Source: Methylomonas sp. MK1
Lineage (GTDB): Bacteria > Pseudomonadota > Gammaproteobacteria > Methylococcales > Methylomonadaceae
Reading direction: 5' to 3'
Length of the DNA stretch: 64,000 nucleotides
NCBI RefSeq assembly: GCF_000365425.1
Contig: NZ_AQOV01000001.1
Coordinates: 1,798,001-1,862,000, forward strand
Position numbers and translations under genes: made by a program. The notes below the pieces were generated by a model, which worked only from the letters and a program-made list of their open reading frames with translations, was not told the origin of the DNA and ran no database searches. Positions 16,873 to 26,489 of the stretch are shown here, piece after piece (position 1 is the first letter of the stretch; each line of letters opens with the position of its first letter).

Positions 16873-19800
16873 TTAATAATTAATTAGTCCTCTAGCTCGA
16901 TTAAAGCTACTAATCTGATCTATGAGATCCATGCGATTTTGGCCGGCTGCACTCATCAATAACTTTGAAATATTGTTGCCATCAATGTCTCCTTCCTCTT
17001 TGATCAATTGTTGTTTTGCTGCGGCCAAATTTCCGCTATATCCTCCACCAACTGATATTCCAGCGAATGCTTCAAACATTGCTGCTCGGTAATATGTTTT
17101 TTGACTTGGCGTTAATTTGTCACCGATTTCATTAATTCTTTGGTCTGCCCAAGCCTGGGTAGTTTGAATAAAACCGGAGTAAGATTTAGAGGCTCCGTAT
17201 TTTACGGAATCCCAAAAGCTTGCTCCGTTCGAGTAAGCTTCTGTAGTATTTGAAGTAAATTCTTTAATGCTTTCAGCACCAGAAGAACCCACGGCTTCGA
17301 TATTCTTGGCGGTATTATAAATACTCCCTCCCAGGTAATCGTATGTTGCCTCCGCTACCGAAGGCGTGTCATTGGCCGCTGCCGCAATCGATTGCCTAAA
17401 GTGCTCCGCTTTGACATTCGCCAATTGACCGAAACCTTCTCTTGAATTTTGTTCACGCTCTGCCAAATTACGATCATGTTGTGCGTCGATATGGGCTTCG
17501 CCGCCGGCAATTTTTTCCGTCGCTGAACCAATATGCGCCTGAGCACGCTGATTTAGCGATTCGGTTTCAGCGCGTGGGTCTTTGAGATTGGCCTGTTCGA
17601 CTGATGCCTGAACCCTGCCAGCTTCCGGAGCGCTGGCTTTCAGGGATTCATTCCGGCTGGCATTCCAGCTTTGATCGGCTTGCGGCGCATTAAAAGCATC
17701 GCCGAGCAGTTGATAACCCGAGAGTTGCGCCTGGTGCGATTGCTGATCGTCCAGCGTGCGGTAACTGGGTGAGGAGAAGCCGGTCAATAACGACATGCCG
17801 GCGGCGGCATAGGCCTGATCGGCATCGCTAATCCAACCGGCGGCTTTCCATTGCGAGGCCAATCGCTGTGTATCGCCTCGCAAGCCGTATTGATCCAGCG
17901 TGCGATCCAGACGTTCCATCAAGCCAGAATCATGCGCGATTTTGTATCCCGTTTCCGCCGCACCGAAACTGGCTTGTGTTCCGAATCGTTGTTGGGCCGA
18001 TAGGGTTTGTTGATAGGATTCGCTGGCGGATACCGCATCAGTTGCGTTGTGTTGCAACGAGGACAACGATTGATTTTGCAGTCCCATTGAGGCGACGTTT
18101 CGGGTACCGGTTTGTGCATCCATCGCCAGGCTTTTGGCTAAGCCGGCTTGGTAGCCTTGGCTGTCGTTGACCGTTTGGCTGATGTCCGCGGCAATCGCAT
18201 CGGACTTGTCCTGACTGACTTTGAAATCGTTCTGCAAGCGGCCAGATATTGCGCCGCTGAGTTGGTCGCTACCCAGCTTGGCCCCAGCATTGGCACTGCC
18301 GGCCACCAACGCCGAGAATTGATCGGCCGATACACCGGTATCGGCATGCTTCTTGGCGAAGGCTTCACCGAACTGACGGTTATAGGCATCGGTATAACTG
18401 GAACTGCTGGCGATTTGATTGCCCAGCGACCGACTGTCAAAGGCATCGCTGGTGATGCTGGCCGATTTCGAGGCCGTGGATGACACGCTGTGCATGAAGC
18501 TGCTGGTGGCTTGTTCCGATGCGGAATAGGCCGACGACACTGCCGTACTCATATCCTTGCCGGCGGTAAAGGCCGGCAGGACCTTGTCGACTCCGGTTTG
18601 GGTGACCGCCGACAACGGACTGTATTGATGTTGCGCCTGGGCATTCAAGACTGGCGCCGGGCTGATCACATCCGGCGTGGCGATTTTTTCGTTCACGTAA
18701 TCGCCGCCATCCATTCGTCCCAGGAAATGGGTGGCAGTCACTGCCCCGCGATAAATCAGCATCAAGGTAATGGCCGGCGTCGATGCGGCCAACATGCCGC
18801 CAATCGACAGCCATTGCTGCAACTCCATGTCCAGTTGGTAGATACCCATCATTGACGGTAGGTTGTAGGTGGCCGTGGTCAGCGCCGCCATTTTACCGGC
18901 GGCCGACATCTGGATGAACAGATTGATTACCGCCAGAATCGGCATCCACAACTGGATCCACAGCAACATCGAGAAGTAACCGATATTCATCCGAATGCCA
19001 ACATTGCCCAGCATCACCACAAACGCCATGATCGGCGCGATGGCATAACTTAGCCCTTCGATGAACGCCATCATCGGCCGGACGATCTTGGCAAACAGCG
19101 TTTGTTCGGCAGCCCATTGGGTATTGCGTTGCTGAATGGCTTGCTCGACCATCGCCGCTTTGTTCCAATGCAAGCCGTCTTCATGCCGGCCGATGACGCC
19201 TTTCTCGAACATTGGCATGATGGCCGACATCAGCATGTAATCGGCGGCATCGACTACACCTGGCCCCGCCAGGGCATCGAAGGCGTCCTGAATTTTCGGC
19301 ACCGTGTCGGCTGCCGCCGGCACACCAAGTGAGGGCTGCAGTAAACCTTCCAGCGCCGTCGCGAAATTACCGGTGGCCACCCCACTCAAGTCGGCCCAGG
19401 CATCCGTGCAGGTTTTGGTTTGCGGTTGGCCGCCGACATAGATTTGCGTCATGTAAATGTCGGAATCAAACCTGATCGCATTCAACGGATCAGCATCGCG
19501 TAAGATGGCGTCCACCGATTTTTGATTCAGATCGACACCGGTCAACGTGCATTCGCGCACGTAATTGGCGAACGAGGTTTCCATATCGCTGCTGGCATTC
19601 GGTACGTTAGCCGCGCCTAGATTCACCCGCGACAATAGATTCTTCCGTACCGCGGTCAAGGTCTGCAAACTGTCGGCAAAACCATTGCCGGTCATCGACG
19701 GTGTGCCAAAGCCTTGTTCGAACAAGCGTGTCGTGCGATAGCCCATGTTTGACATCACGCTACCGACAACCGCTGGCCCCAACGGAACATTGTCGACCAC

Positions 19801-20070
19801 TACAACGCTGCCGGTATACGCATCCTCGATCGACACCCGCACCGACGGCGCATAGAGCATCAGCCACAACACGTAGGCCAATAATAAATCTTGGTAACGA
19901 ATGCCGCGACCATCCCATTGCAACAACGCCCGCAGCATGACGATGATGACGCCGATCAAACCACCCACGGCTGCGGCAGTACGGTAATCGCCGGTACCGG
20001 AAATCATCGCAATGGCATTCAGTACGGCTTGCAGATAGGCGGAATCGCCCACGGAAAAGATTTCAAACAT
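16873..20070 (-). CDS. traG: Conjugative transfer protein TraG (mating-pair stabilisation)
   Basis: 1065 residues. The N-terminal TraG_N domain carries membrane segments around 30-75 and 330-450 (for example IAPIMAFVVMLGNVGIRMNI and LLWIQLWMPILAVINLFIQM). A long C-terminal region, rich in Ala/Ser/Gln and predicted coiled-coil, follows from about 480 and would be periplasmic. In F-type systems TraG anchors the inner-membrane pilus assembly and its C-terminus stabilises mating pairs and recognises the exclusion protein. Last gene of traF-traH-traG. Codon use at the 3' end is AT-richer than in the rest, hinting at exchange of the C-terminal specificity region. Confidence 0.88.
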   Translation of the reverse strand: MFEIFSVGDSAYLQAVLNAIAMISGTGDYRTAAAVGGLIGVIIVMLRALLQWDGRGIRYQDLLLAYVLWLMLYAPSVRVSIEDAYTGSVVVVDNVPLGPAVVGSVMSNMGYRTTRLFEQGFGTPSMTGNGFADSLQTLTAVRKNLLSRVNLGAANVPNASSDMETSFANYVRECTLTGVDLNQKSVDAILRDADPLNAIRFDSDIYMTQIYVGGQPQTKTCTDAWADLSGVATGNFATALEGLLQPSLGVPAAADTVPKIQDAFDALAGPGVVDAADYMLMSAIMPMFEKGVIGRHEDGLHWNKAAMVEQAIQQRNTQWAAEQTLFAKIVRPMMAFIEGLSYAIAPIMAFVVMLGNVGIRMNIGYFSMLLWIQLWMPILAVINLFIQMSAAGKMAALTTATYNLPSMMGIYQLDMELQQWLSIGGMLAASTPAITLMLIYRGAVTATHFLGRMDGGDYVNEKIATPDVISPAPVLNAQAQHQYSPLSAVTQTGVDKVLPAFTAGKDMSTAVSSAYSASEQATSSFMHSVSSTASKSASITSDAFDSRSLGNQIASSSSYTDAYNRQFGEAFAKKHADTGVSADQFSALVAGSANAGAKLGSDQLSGAISGRLQNDFKVSQDKSDAIAADISQTVNDSQGYQAGLAKSLAMDAQTGTRNVASMGLQNQSLSSLQHNATDAVSASESYQQTLSAQQRFGTQASFGAAETGYKIAHDSGLMERLDRTLDQYGLRGDTQRLASQWKAAGWISDADQAYAAAGMSLLTGFSSPSYRTLDDQQSHQAQLSGYQLLGDAFNAPQADQSWNASRNESLKASAPEAGRVQASVEQANLKDPRAETESLNQRAQAHIGSATEKIAGGEAHIDAQHDRNLAEREQNSREGFGQLANVKAEHFRQSIAAAANDTPSVAEATYDYLGGSIYNTAKNIEAVGSSGAESIKEFTSNTTEAYSNGASFWDSVKYGASKSYSGFIQTTQAWADQRINEIGDKLTPSQKTYYRAAMFEAFAGISVGGGYSGNLAAAKQQLIKEEGDIDGNNISKLLMSAAGQNRMDLIDQISSFNRARGLINY

Positions 20071-20186
20071 GGCCGATTGCCTTTAAAGAAATAGGATAAA
20101 ACCAAGACACGCCTACGATTGATAGAAAGCACTGGTAAGCGAGTCTTGTAGTGCTATTCGGACAGAGCCTCATGCGGTTGACTCCA

Positions 20187-21638
20187 TTAAGGCGTTGGCC
20201 AAGCGGTGCCAGACGCCGGCAATTGGGCCACGGTGCCGTAGTGTTTAGGCTTCACGGTGGTCATCAACTGCTGGTAAAACGCCATCAAGGTTTGCGGATT
20301 GCCGTAGCGGCCGGCGATGGTGACGTATTCATCCTGGATTTGCTCCCTTGCATCCTTCAAGGCATCCATCAGCAATTTGGCGTAGGCGTGGTCGTTCATG
20401 TGCGCGGCGGTTTGCACGGCATTGAGCAAATCGTTGACGATCAGTTGCGCCAGTTCCAAGGCAATCACCGGTGCCGCTTCTTCGGCCCACAGTTTGGCAA
20501 TGCCGGCGTCTTCCCGCGCCAGGTTATGAATCATGCCGCCGATGGCATCCGGCACGGTTTGCATGAAGGCTTTTTCACTGTCGGTGATTTGGCCGCTGTT
20601 GGTCGAGAATTTGTAGATCAGGCCGTTGCCGCTATTGGCCGATCCCAACAGGATGTCCATGACCCGTTGCTTCAAGCCGATCAGGTTGACGTTCTGGACA
20701 ATGGGTTTGAGACACTGATCGGCATCGTGGCCATCCGAACAGGTGTACATCCTTACAGTTTGATAGCTGTTACCAGCGTCATTGCCGTACATCAAATCCT
20801 TAATCCGCAACACCGGCGGCGGTGCGCTGATGGCATTGTTTTCGCCTTTGCCATCGGGTGCGGCCTGGGGCGCATCGACGATCACCGTACCGGATATGCT
20901 CATCGCCGCTTCCAGCAAACTATTGCCGCCGAACCGGAACCAGCCGCCGGCGTTCTGATTGACCAAGGCTCGCCAGACCAGATTGCCCTGGATCACCTTG
21001 GTCATGTCGGTAGGATCGTTCTGCTTGATTTGCTGTACCGGATCGCCCAAGGTGCTGGTATTGGTCCAACTGGAAAACACATCTGAAATGCCCTGGGTAA
21101 ACGCGGCATTGGACAGATTGGTTTTGCTTTGCAGATCGAAGGCTTTGACCGTATCGTTGACCAAGCCCTGCGCCAACCGACAGGAGTTGCTGAACATCTG
21201 GTTCATTTCCTGGATTTTCTTTTGCAGGTCGGTCATCACCGACGCACACCAGGGACACATGGCGCCGACCGCCAGTTGAAAGGCATAGCCTGAAGCATTG
21301 GCGGCCACGTTACGCATCAATTGCACGAATTGGTTGAAGTTGATGAAACTGAAACTACCGGCGAACAAATCGATACCACCACAACCGGCACTGAACGACG
21401 GCGGTACGAACGAGACCAGATTGGTGTTGGTGATGCCATTGCGCGCCACCAAACTGCCGCCGGTTATTACGCCACGGCGTTGCCCCAGATGCGCAGTCGG
21501 TGCCGAGTAGTTGGTCATTGTGCCGAACATGCTGTCCATTTCCTGTTGCAGGTCGGCGTAAGCTGGAACTGAACTCTCAACCAACAAAATCAATACAACG
21601 ACTTGTCGATAGCGTAATCGAAACGAAAATGACGTCAT
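20187..21638 (-). CDS. traH: Conjugative transfer protein TraH (pilus assembly)
   Basis: 483 residues from ATG 21638, chosen because it overlaps the traF stop by ATGA and opens a signal peptide (MTSFSFRLRYRQVVVLILLV, cleaved near AYA-DLQQEM). Typical TraH features: GRRGVITGGSLVARN-like start, GCGGIDLFAGSFSFINFNQF, and ALGAMCPWCASVMTDLQKKI-like Cys pair, then a helical C-terminus. TraH is a periplasmic/outer-membrane component for F-pilus extension and acts with TraF. It sits 116 bases before traG in the same direction. Confidence 0.9.
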   Translation of the reverse strand: MTSFSFRLRYRQVVVLILLVESSVPAYADLQQEMDSMFGTMTNYSAPTAHLGQRRGVITGGSLVARNGITNTNLVSFVPPSFSAGCGGIDLFAGSFSFINFNQFVQLMRNVAANASGYAFQLAVGAMCPWCASVMTDLQKKIQEMNQMFSNSCRLAQGLVNDTVKAFDLQSKTNLSNAAFTQGISDVFSSWTNTSTLGDPVQQIKQNDPTDMTKVIQGNLVWRALVNQNAGGWFRFGGNSLLEAAMSISGTVIVDAPQAAPDGKGENNAISAPPPVLRIKDLMYGNDAGNSYQTVRMYTCSDGHDADQCLKPIVQNVNLIGLKQRVMDILLGSANSGNGLIYKFSTNSGQITDSEKAFMQTVPDAIGGMIHNLAREDAGIAKLWAEEAAPVIALELAQLIVNDLLNAVQTAAHMNDHAYAKLLMDALKDAREQIQDEYVTIAGRYGNPQTLMAFYQQLMTTVKPKHYGTVAQLPASGTAWPTP

Positions 21639-22645
21639 GGTGTACTCCCCAAATGCGCACTGCGTTGCAGTGCCTGGATCAGTGACAGTGGATCTTGAGT
21701 GACCGCAGGGCTGATACTGCCAGCCGTTGGTAACAGCATCGGCGTATTGCGAATACCCTGAGTGGTTTGATATTGCGAAGCATCGATCCAACCCGCTTCC
21801 TTGGCGGCTAGCAGAATCCGACCGGTGATTTCTTCCAGCGACAATGCGCCTTGCGCCAACGGTACAATTTGCTTGGGCGGTTTCATCAGAAACAGCGCCG
21901 GGGTTTGCTCAACCCCCAACATCGCAGCCTGACCGTTATCACGTTTGAACTGACTGAAAAAGCCGTTCGGCATCGGTAAACCATCGAGCGACACGGGATA
22001 GATTTTGAAACCGTAGGCGTTTTCCAGCATGGCCAGAATCGGCGCCTGCACATGGCAATAAGGGCAATCGGACCGGAAGAAAAACAAAATACCGGCTTGG
22101 GCGGCAATCGCTTTCAAAGCCTGTTCGGCGACCACACTGGCTTTATGATTGGCTTCGTTAGCCGCATAGGTCGCTACCGGACGGCGCACCGTTTCATCGA
22201 GTTGCGGATCGGACATCACCACGTAACGGGCCGCGTTGGTAAAACGCTCTGCTTTGTCCATCATCACACGCTGCAGGTAATAAAACGCCGCTACATTCTC
22301 GGGACTGGGATCGTCGATAGCCTGGTTCAGGTAATGCTCCAGGTTTTGCTTCAACCAGGCCGAGGACATTGGTTGGGGTTCTGCAGAGGGCTTGGCTTGT
22401 GTTTTTGGTTCAATTTCAGCCTGAACGACGCTGGGCGGTTTGATGTCAGGTTTGGGCTTTTGCTGATCGTCTTGAATTTCGGGTTGGGCATTTTTAACCG
22501 GCTCAGGCAACACCTCATACCAAAACCAGCCGCGCTGCTTGTCGACGAAATAGGAAACTTCGGACGTGTCGTCCTTACCCATCGCCAGAGAGGCTCTGAG
22601 ACACAAGCTCAAGATGATCGGTAAAGAAATGGCATTTCGGTTCAT
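21635..22645 (-). CDS. traF: Conjugative transfer protein TraF (thioredoxin-like)
   Basis: 336 residues from ATG 22645. The start was chosen because a signal peptide begins there (MNRNAISLPIILSLCLRASL) and the upstream extension overlaps a palindrome. A proline/lysine-rich linker is followed by a TraF/TrbB domain with a thioredoxin-like fold. The CPYC redox motif lies in FFFRSDCPYCHVQAP and the cis-proline in EQTPALFL. TraF helps fold disulfide-containing pilus proteins such as TraH. First gene of the traF-traH-traG operon. A 34-bp palindrome lies 34 bases before the start and is shared with traI. Confidence 0.9.
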   Translation of the reverse strand: MNRNAISLPIILSLCLRASLAMGKDDTSEVSYFVDKQRGWFWYEVLPEPVKNAQPEIQDDQQKPKPDIKPPSVVQAEIEPKTQAKPSAEPQPMSSAWLKQNLEHYLNQAIDDPSPENVAAFYYLQRVMMDKAERFTNAARYVVMSDPQLDETVRRPVATYAANEANHKASVVAEQALKAIAAQAGILFFFRSDCPYCHVQAPILAMLENAYGFKIYPVSLDGLPMPNGFFSQFKRDNGQAAMLGVEQTPALFLMKPPKQIVPLAQGALSLEEITGRILLAAKEAGWIDASQYQTTQGIRNTPMLLPTAGSISPAVTQDPLSLIQALQRSAHLGSTP

Positions 22646-22679
22646 CGCGCCATTGTCCGTCAGATCTTCCCAGCGACTT

Positions 22680-22713
22680 TTGCAGCTGACGACGAAAACG
22701 CCATCAGCTGCAA
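22680..22713. promoter_or_regulatory. Palindromic operator candidate upstream of traF (copy 1)
   Basis: Inverted repeat TTGCAGCTGA / TCAGCTGCAA at 22680-22689 and 22704-22713. Across the full span it matches the traI copy (52634-52667) at all but about five positions in the centre. It lies 34 bases from the traF start codon, almost the same distance as in the traI copy. Best explained as a shared regulator site, with the FlhDC-like pair the obvious candidate. A hairpin in the leader RNA is the alternative. Confidence 0.7.
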
Positions 22714-22795
22714 GATGGTTCGAAAAGCTATCGCAGAATCCCACCGTAACGGCAGACGATCGCAAATTCGGCGTCAACTGCAATCGGCATCCCAT

Positions 22796-23133
22796 GTCGG
22801 TTGCCTAAAATGCCGGCGTTATTGCGAACGGGCGATGACCCGTAAATCCCAACAGGAAATCGACTTTCGATTTGCCTACGCTAGTAGGGAAACGAGGCAA
22901 CGGTAATCGGCCTGAAAGCCGAAGTTATTTCCTAGGTAGGCATGAATCACGCCGTTTTGCCAAGGCAATGCCTAAATGAACCATCGGGAAAATGACAGTG
23001 AAATGCCTACTGCGGTAGGGATTCAATGTGCATATGGCTATGCAGTAAGGCGCTTTCCAAGGTTCGCAATGAACAGAAAACTCCATTAGGCATTGTCCAT
23101 GTCTATCCCTACAGTTAAGTAATAGGAAAATTC
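22796..23133. other. Candidate oriT / repeat-rich leader upstream of the MobI-like gene
   Basis: No gene is supported here. Two copies of an 18-bp dyad, TGCCTAC-N4-GTAGGGA, lie at 22873-22890 and 23004-23021. Half-sites occur at 22936-22942 (GTAGGCA) and 23106-23112 (TCCCTAC). The last one sits just before the MobI-like start. In SXT and IncA/C elements oriT lies next to mobI, so the position and repeats suit an origin of transfer. They could equally be repressor sites for the gene at 23134. No nic site can be identified by eye. Confidence 0.45.
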
Positions 23134-23619
23134 ATGTCCAGCGAACGACCCGTCAACGCTCAGTCCACTCTCACCGAACAAGACATATTGCATTGGATCG
23201 AAACCCGGTGCGATCATCTCCAGGCGCAAGCCAAAGTATTGGTCGATGATTATTGGCGCCAATTGAAAAGCCAGCGCCAGAAACACAGCAAAAGCGAATC
23301 GGGCCGAATCGGCGTCCGCATCCGCTGCCGGGAAAACCAACGCGCTTTCAGCATTGAGTGGTACCGCATGGCCACGTTGCGGCAAAAGGGTCAAACCAAG
23401 CCCATTGCGCAGTACGTTAAGAAAGGCCGTGGCTATCGTTATCAGCTTGGCAATCTGCTGAAGGGCGAACCCACCTGGGAAGCGGAATTAGTTGAAGAAC
23501 TGGAAACCGAGTTTGCCCATATCCGGCAACAGCTCGATCGATTGGGAAAAATTCGAGATGCGGTGCAACGTTATTGCAGGGTAATTGAAGCCGAAGCCAA
23601 TAACAAATTCATCGGTTGA
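23134..23619 (+). CDS. MobI-like auxiliary transfer protein
   Basis: 161 residues, soluble and charged. It starts with helical SERPVNAQSTLTEQDILHWI, has a beta-rich middle IGVRIRCRENQRAFSIEWYR and a helical C-terminus LVEELETEFAHIRQQLDRLG. This layout (helix, an IRIEWYR-like strand block, a basic GRGYRY loop, long helix) resembles MobI of SXT/R391 and IncA/C elements as I remember it. MobI is needed with TraI to start transfer from the adjacent oriT. The assignment is by pattern and context only. Divergent from the traF operon, with a 488-base repeat-rich gap. Confidence 0.55.
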   Translation: MSSERPVNAQSTLTEQDILHWIETRCDHLQAQAKVLVDDYWRQLKSQRQKHSKSESGRIGVRIRCRENQRAFSIEWYRMATLRQKGQTKPIAQYVKKGRGYRYQLGNLLKGEPTWEAELVEELETEFAHIRQQLDRLGKIRDAVQRYCRVIEAEANNKFIG

Positions 23620-23791
23620 GATTGCAAGATTACGAGCATTGTTCCAATGGGCTTGCTAGAAAGATAGACCCCGATACGGCGATTACCTGTCGGTCGGGAT
23701 GGCCATTCAATTTCAACGATTAATACATCCTGTAATCCATTCGAATGTCCGGAATTCGGCGAGCAAATTGAAATTATCACTGTGTCATAAC

Positions 23792-25372
23792 GGCCGATTC
23801 TGTTGAAAAAGTCCCCTGATATACGGTTCCTAAAGTAGTAAAATACAGCGAACAGCCACGCAATCATGAGGTGACGCCATGATGGGACAACAATCCGGGA
23901 TTCAGGAGCAGTTGTTTTTCTGTTTCAGTCTCGAAAACCACATTCCCAAAGATCATCTGCTGCGAGGCATTAACCATTTTCTGGACTTGGGTGATTTTCG
24001 TCAGCAATTGGCAGAGTATTACAGCCCCATCGGTCGGCCATCGATTGCTCCCGAACTCATGATCCGCATGTTAATCCTCGGTTATTGTTTTGGCATTCGT
24101 TCCGAACGTCGCCTGTGTGAAGAAGTACATGTCAACTTGGCTTACCGTTGGTTTTGCAAACTGGATTTAGACGATCCGGTGCCGGATCATTCCACCTTTT
24201 CCAAGAATCGCCTGGGCCGTTTCCGGGACAGTCAGGCTTTTCGGCTCGTATTTGAAACGGTCTTGAAACGATGCATGGCGGAAGGCTTGGTGCGTGGCGA
24301 GGGTTTTGCCACCGACGCCAGCATCATCAAAGCCGATGCACAACGGCAGCGTCGAGTAGAAAATGGTGACGACATTGACTGGGGCGATCCCGCTCAAGCA
24401 GAACGTCCGGTCCGTGAATATCTCGCGGCACTAGAAGAAACGAATAACCCCAAAGAGCCCACCCGGACGCTTTCACTGACTGATCCAGCGGCTACCTGGA
24501 CGGCGGCACCCGGTGGCCCCGCATTCTTTGCCTATTCAACCAATTACTTGATCGACTTGGAAGCCGGCATCATCCTCGACGTAGAAGCCTCAGCGGTTAA
24601 TAAAGCCGCCGAAGTGGAGGCGACTCGGACCATGATTGATCGGGTAGAAGAGACGTTTGGTCTGAAGCCCGAACGTTTGGTGGGCGATACCAATTATGGT
24701 TCAGCTGCCATGCTCGGATGGTTAGTCGATGAAAAAGATATAGCACCACATGTACCCGTATTCGATAAGTCAGAACGCACTGATGGCACCTTCGGCCGCT
24801 CTGACTTTACTTATGAGGCGGACAATAATCAGTATATCTGTCCAGCGGGTAAGTGTCTGAAACCCGCTTGGCGTAGCAAACAGAAAAACCCTTATCGCTA
24901 TCGCGCCAGCCAATTGGATTGCCAAGCCTGTCCGCTCAAATCGCAGTGTTGTCCTAACATGGCTAATCGTCAAATCGATCGAAGCCCCCATGAATCAGCC
25001 CGTGATGTCGCTCGAGCCATTACCAAAACCGATGCTTATAAGCAGTCACGCAAGGAGCGCAAGAAGGTGGAAATGCTGTTTGCCCATCTCAAGCGCATAT
25101 TGAAGATGGACAAACTACGTTTACGAGGCTTCAGTAATGCCAAAGATGAGTTCCTACTGGCAGCGACTGCCCAAAATCTAAGGCGAATGGCGAAGAGGTT
25201 GGCCATCAATGAGCCAGTACCCCAATTAATACCAGCATAACGGCAATATAAGCCGTATTTACGCACCAGAAAGCAAAAAACTCACCTGCCAGCTTCTGCA
25301 AAACTACGGCAATCAATCAAAACGCCCTTCCGGCTCACACTCAAATAACCGCCTTTTTCAACACAATCGGCC
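23792..25372 (+). mobile_element. IS1182-family insertion sequence, copy type 2
   Basis: Bounded by a 22-bp inverted repeat with two mismatches: GGCCGATTCTGTTGAAAAAG at the left (23792 on) and, on the opposite strand from 25372, GGCCGATTGTGTTGAAAAAG. Contains one complete transposase gene. Flanking bases (ATAAC and AAAAC) are similar but not a clean duplication. It sits at the border between the tra/mobI block and the cargo, so it may have helped bring the cargo in. Confidence 0.88.
23879..25240 (+). CDS. IS1182 family transposase
   Basis: 453-residue DDE transposase, full length. The N-terminal DUF772 region (GRPSIAPELMIRMLILGYCF) is followed by the first D in GFATDASIIKAD, the second in RLVGDTNYGSAAML and the E in KVEMLFAHLKRIL. 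The cysteine-rich insert CQACPLKSQC is typical of this family. Start ATG 23879 follows an AGGTG ribosome site. Distinct from the transposase at 6435-7907, and with different terminal repeats. Confidence 0.93.
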   Translation: MMGQQSGIQEQLFFCFSLENHIPKDHLLRGINHFLDLGDFRQQLAEYYSPIGRPSIAPELMIRMLILGYCFGIRSERRLCEEVHVNLAYRWFCKLDLDDPVPDHSTFSKNRLGRFRDSQAFRLVFETVLKRCMAEGLVRGEGFATDASIIKADAQRQRRVENGDDIDWGDPAQAERPVREYLAALEETNNPKEPTRTLSLTDPAATWTAAPGGPAFFAYSTNYLIDLEAGIILDVEASAVNKAAEVEATRTMIDRVEETFGLKPERLVGDTNYGSAAMLGWLVDEKDIAPHVPVFDKSERTDGTFGRSDFTYEADNNQYICPAGKCLKPAWRSKQKNPYRYRASQLDCQACPLKSQCCPNMANRQIDRSPHESARDVARAITKTDAYKQSRKERKKVEMLFAHLKRILKMDKLRLRGFSNAKDEFLLAATAQNLRRMAKRLAINEPVPQLIPA

Positions 25373-25474
25373 AAAACCAGACATCCAGAATAATGAAGAA
25401 TCAATCTGTTGAATGGCCGCTTGTGATCTAAGTTCGGACTTTCAAGAATTTACCCTCCCATATCAGACAAATTT

Positions 25475-26350
25475 CTAAACGCGTCTAAAGGCACCAGGTG
25501 CTACCCCAATATGGCGTTTGAAGGCTTTGCTGAACGCAGGCACCGACTCGTAGCCGCTCCTTTCCGCTACGCGCTCTACGGTCATGTTCGGCTCCATTAA
25601 CCAGTGCGCAGCGATTTGCAAGCGCCATATCGTTAGATATTCGATGGGCGAATGGCCAATCAAGGCGGCAAATTTCTCCGACAACACTGACTTGGAAACA
25701 CCAGCCTGGGTGCATAATGTGTTGAGCGTCCATGCTTGCCAAGGCTGCTCGTGAATCAAGCTCAGCGCTTTGGCTAGGCGCTTGTCCTGCATGGCGGCAA
25801 ACACACCCTCGCGCACCCAGTCTTGCTCGATACAATGCCGAATTGCCAAGACGAACAAACTATCACATAAGCGCTCCACGACCGAATCGCTGCCAAACCG
25901 CGGTGTTGACGCTTCAGCTATTACTAGTTCGAGCAATCGCGTCAGGATCGCTCCAGCTTGGCTTTGCCGTATGACTATTTCGGCCGGCAGCGCCTGCCAC
26001 AACAGGGATTTTGGCGCGGCCAGTTGAATTTCGCCACAGACGAACCCCACGTCACCCTCAGCCCAAGGCGCCATTCGGGTGTCGCAATCGTTATCCGGCA
26101 AATCTTCGGCGCTATACGACAGAAAATGCCGCGCGGCATGCGGCAAAAACAGAATCAGATCACCCACATCCAGCGATAAGGGTGCAGCCCAGTGCGGCGA
26201 GTGGACAAAGCCGCGTCCCTTACTGACTAAATGAAACCACACCGAGGTTTCCGAGTTATGGTCCATCAACCAACGCCCGCACACCCCACCGGAATAGACC
26301 AATTTGGCGTGCAGATTCAATCCATTAATCAACGGGGTCAAGGCATCCAT
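25475..26350 (-). CDS. AraC family transcriptional regulator with cupin-type sensor
   Basis: 291 residues. The N-terminal AraC_binding/cupin_6 domain (about 5-180) has SVWFHLVSKGRGFV and DVGDLILFLPHAARHFL. The C-terminal double helix-turn-helix (about 190-291) has WTLNTLCTQAGVSKSVLSEK and MTVERVAERSGYESVPAFSK, ending with the AraC signature FKRHIGVAPGAFRRV. Divergent from the carboxymuconolactone-decarboxylase-like operon starting at 26490, which it most likely controls. Ligand unknown; related cupin_6 regulators often sense reactive or xenobiotic compounds next to oxidoreductase genes. Confidence 0.9.
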   Translation of the reverse strand: MDALTPLINGLNLHAKLVYSGGVCGRWLMDHNSETSVWFHLVSKGRGFVHSPHWAAPLSLDVGDLILFLPHAARHFLSYSAEDLPDNDCDTRMAPWAEGDVGFVCGEIQLAAPKSLLWQALPAEIVIRQSQAGAILTRLLELVIAEASTPRFGSDSVVERLCDSLFVLAIRHCIEQDWVREGVFAAMQDKRLAKALSLIHEQPWQAWTLNTLCTQAGVSKSVLSEKFAALIGHSPIEYLTIWRLQIAAHWLMEPNMTVERVAERSGYESVPAFSKAFKRHIGVAPGAFRRV

Positions 26351-26489
26351 CGTTTACTCCCGGAATATCGGACAAGTACGCCGGAAGTGTGCGCATGGGA
26401 TGAAGCAATGGTTTTTCTTAACCTATCCCCGTCGAAACGAATTCGCATCGGCATTACACCTCATGTTTTTAAATTAAAGGAGAGACATC

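Noticed and set aside
20151..21086. 311-codon open frame on the plus strand
   Set aside because: Antisense to traH, which has a clear family match. His/Gln-rich shadow composition.
21298..21685. Small plus-strand open frames
   Set aside because: Shadows of traH and of the traH/traF overlap.
22052..22624. 190-codon open frame on the plus strand
   Set aside because: Antisense to traF, no independent support.
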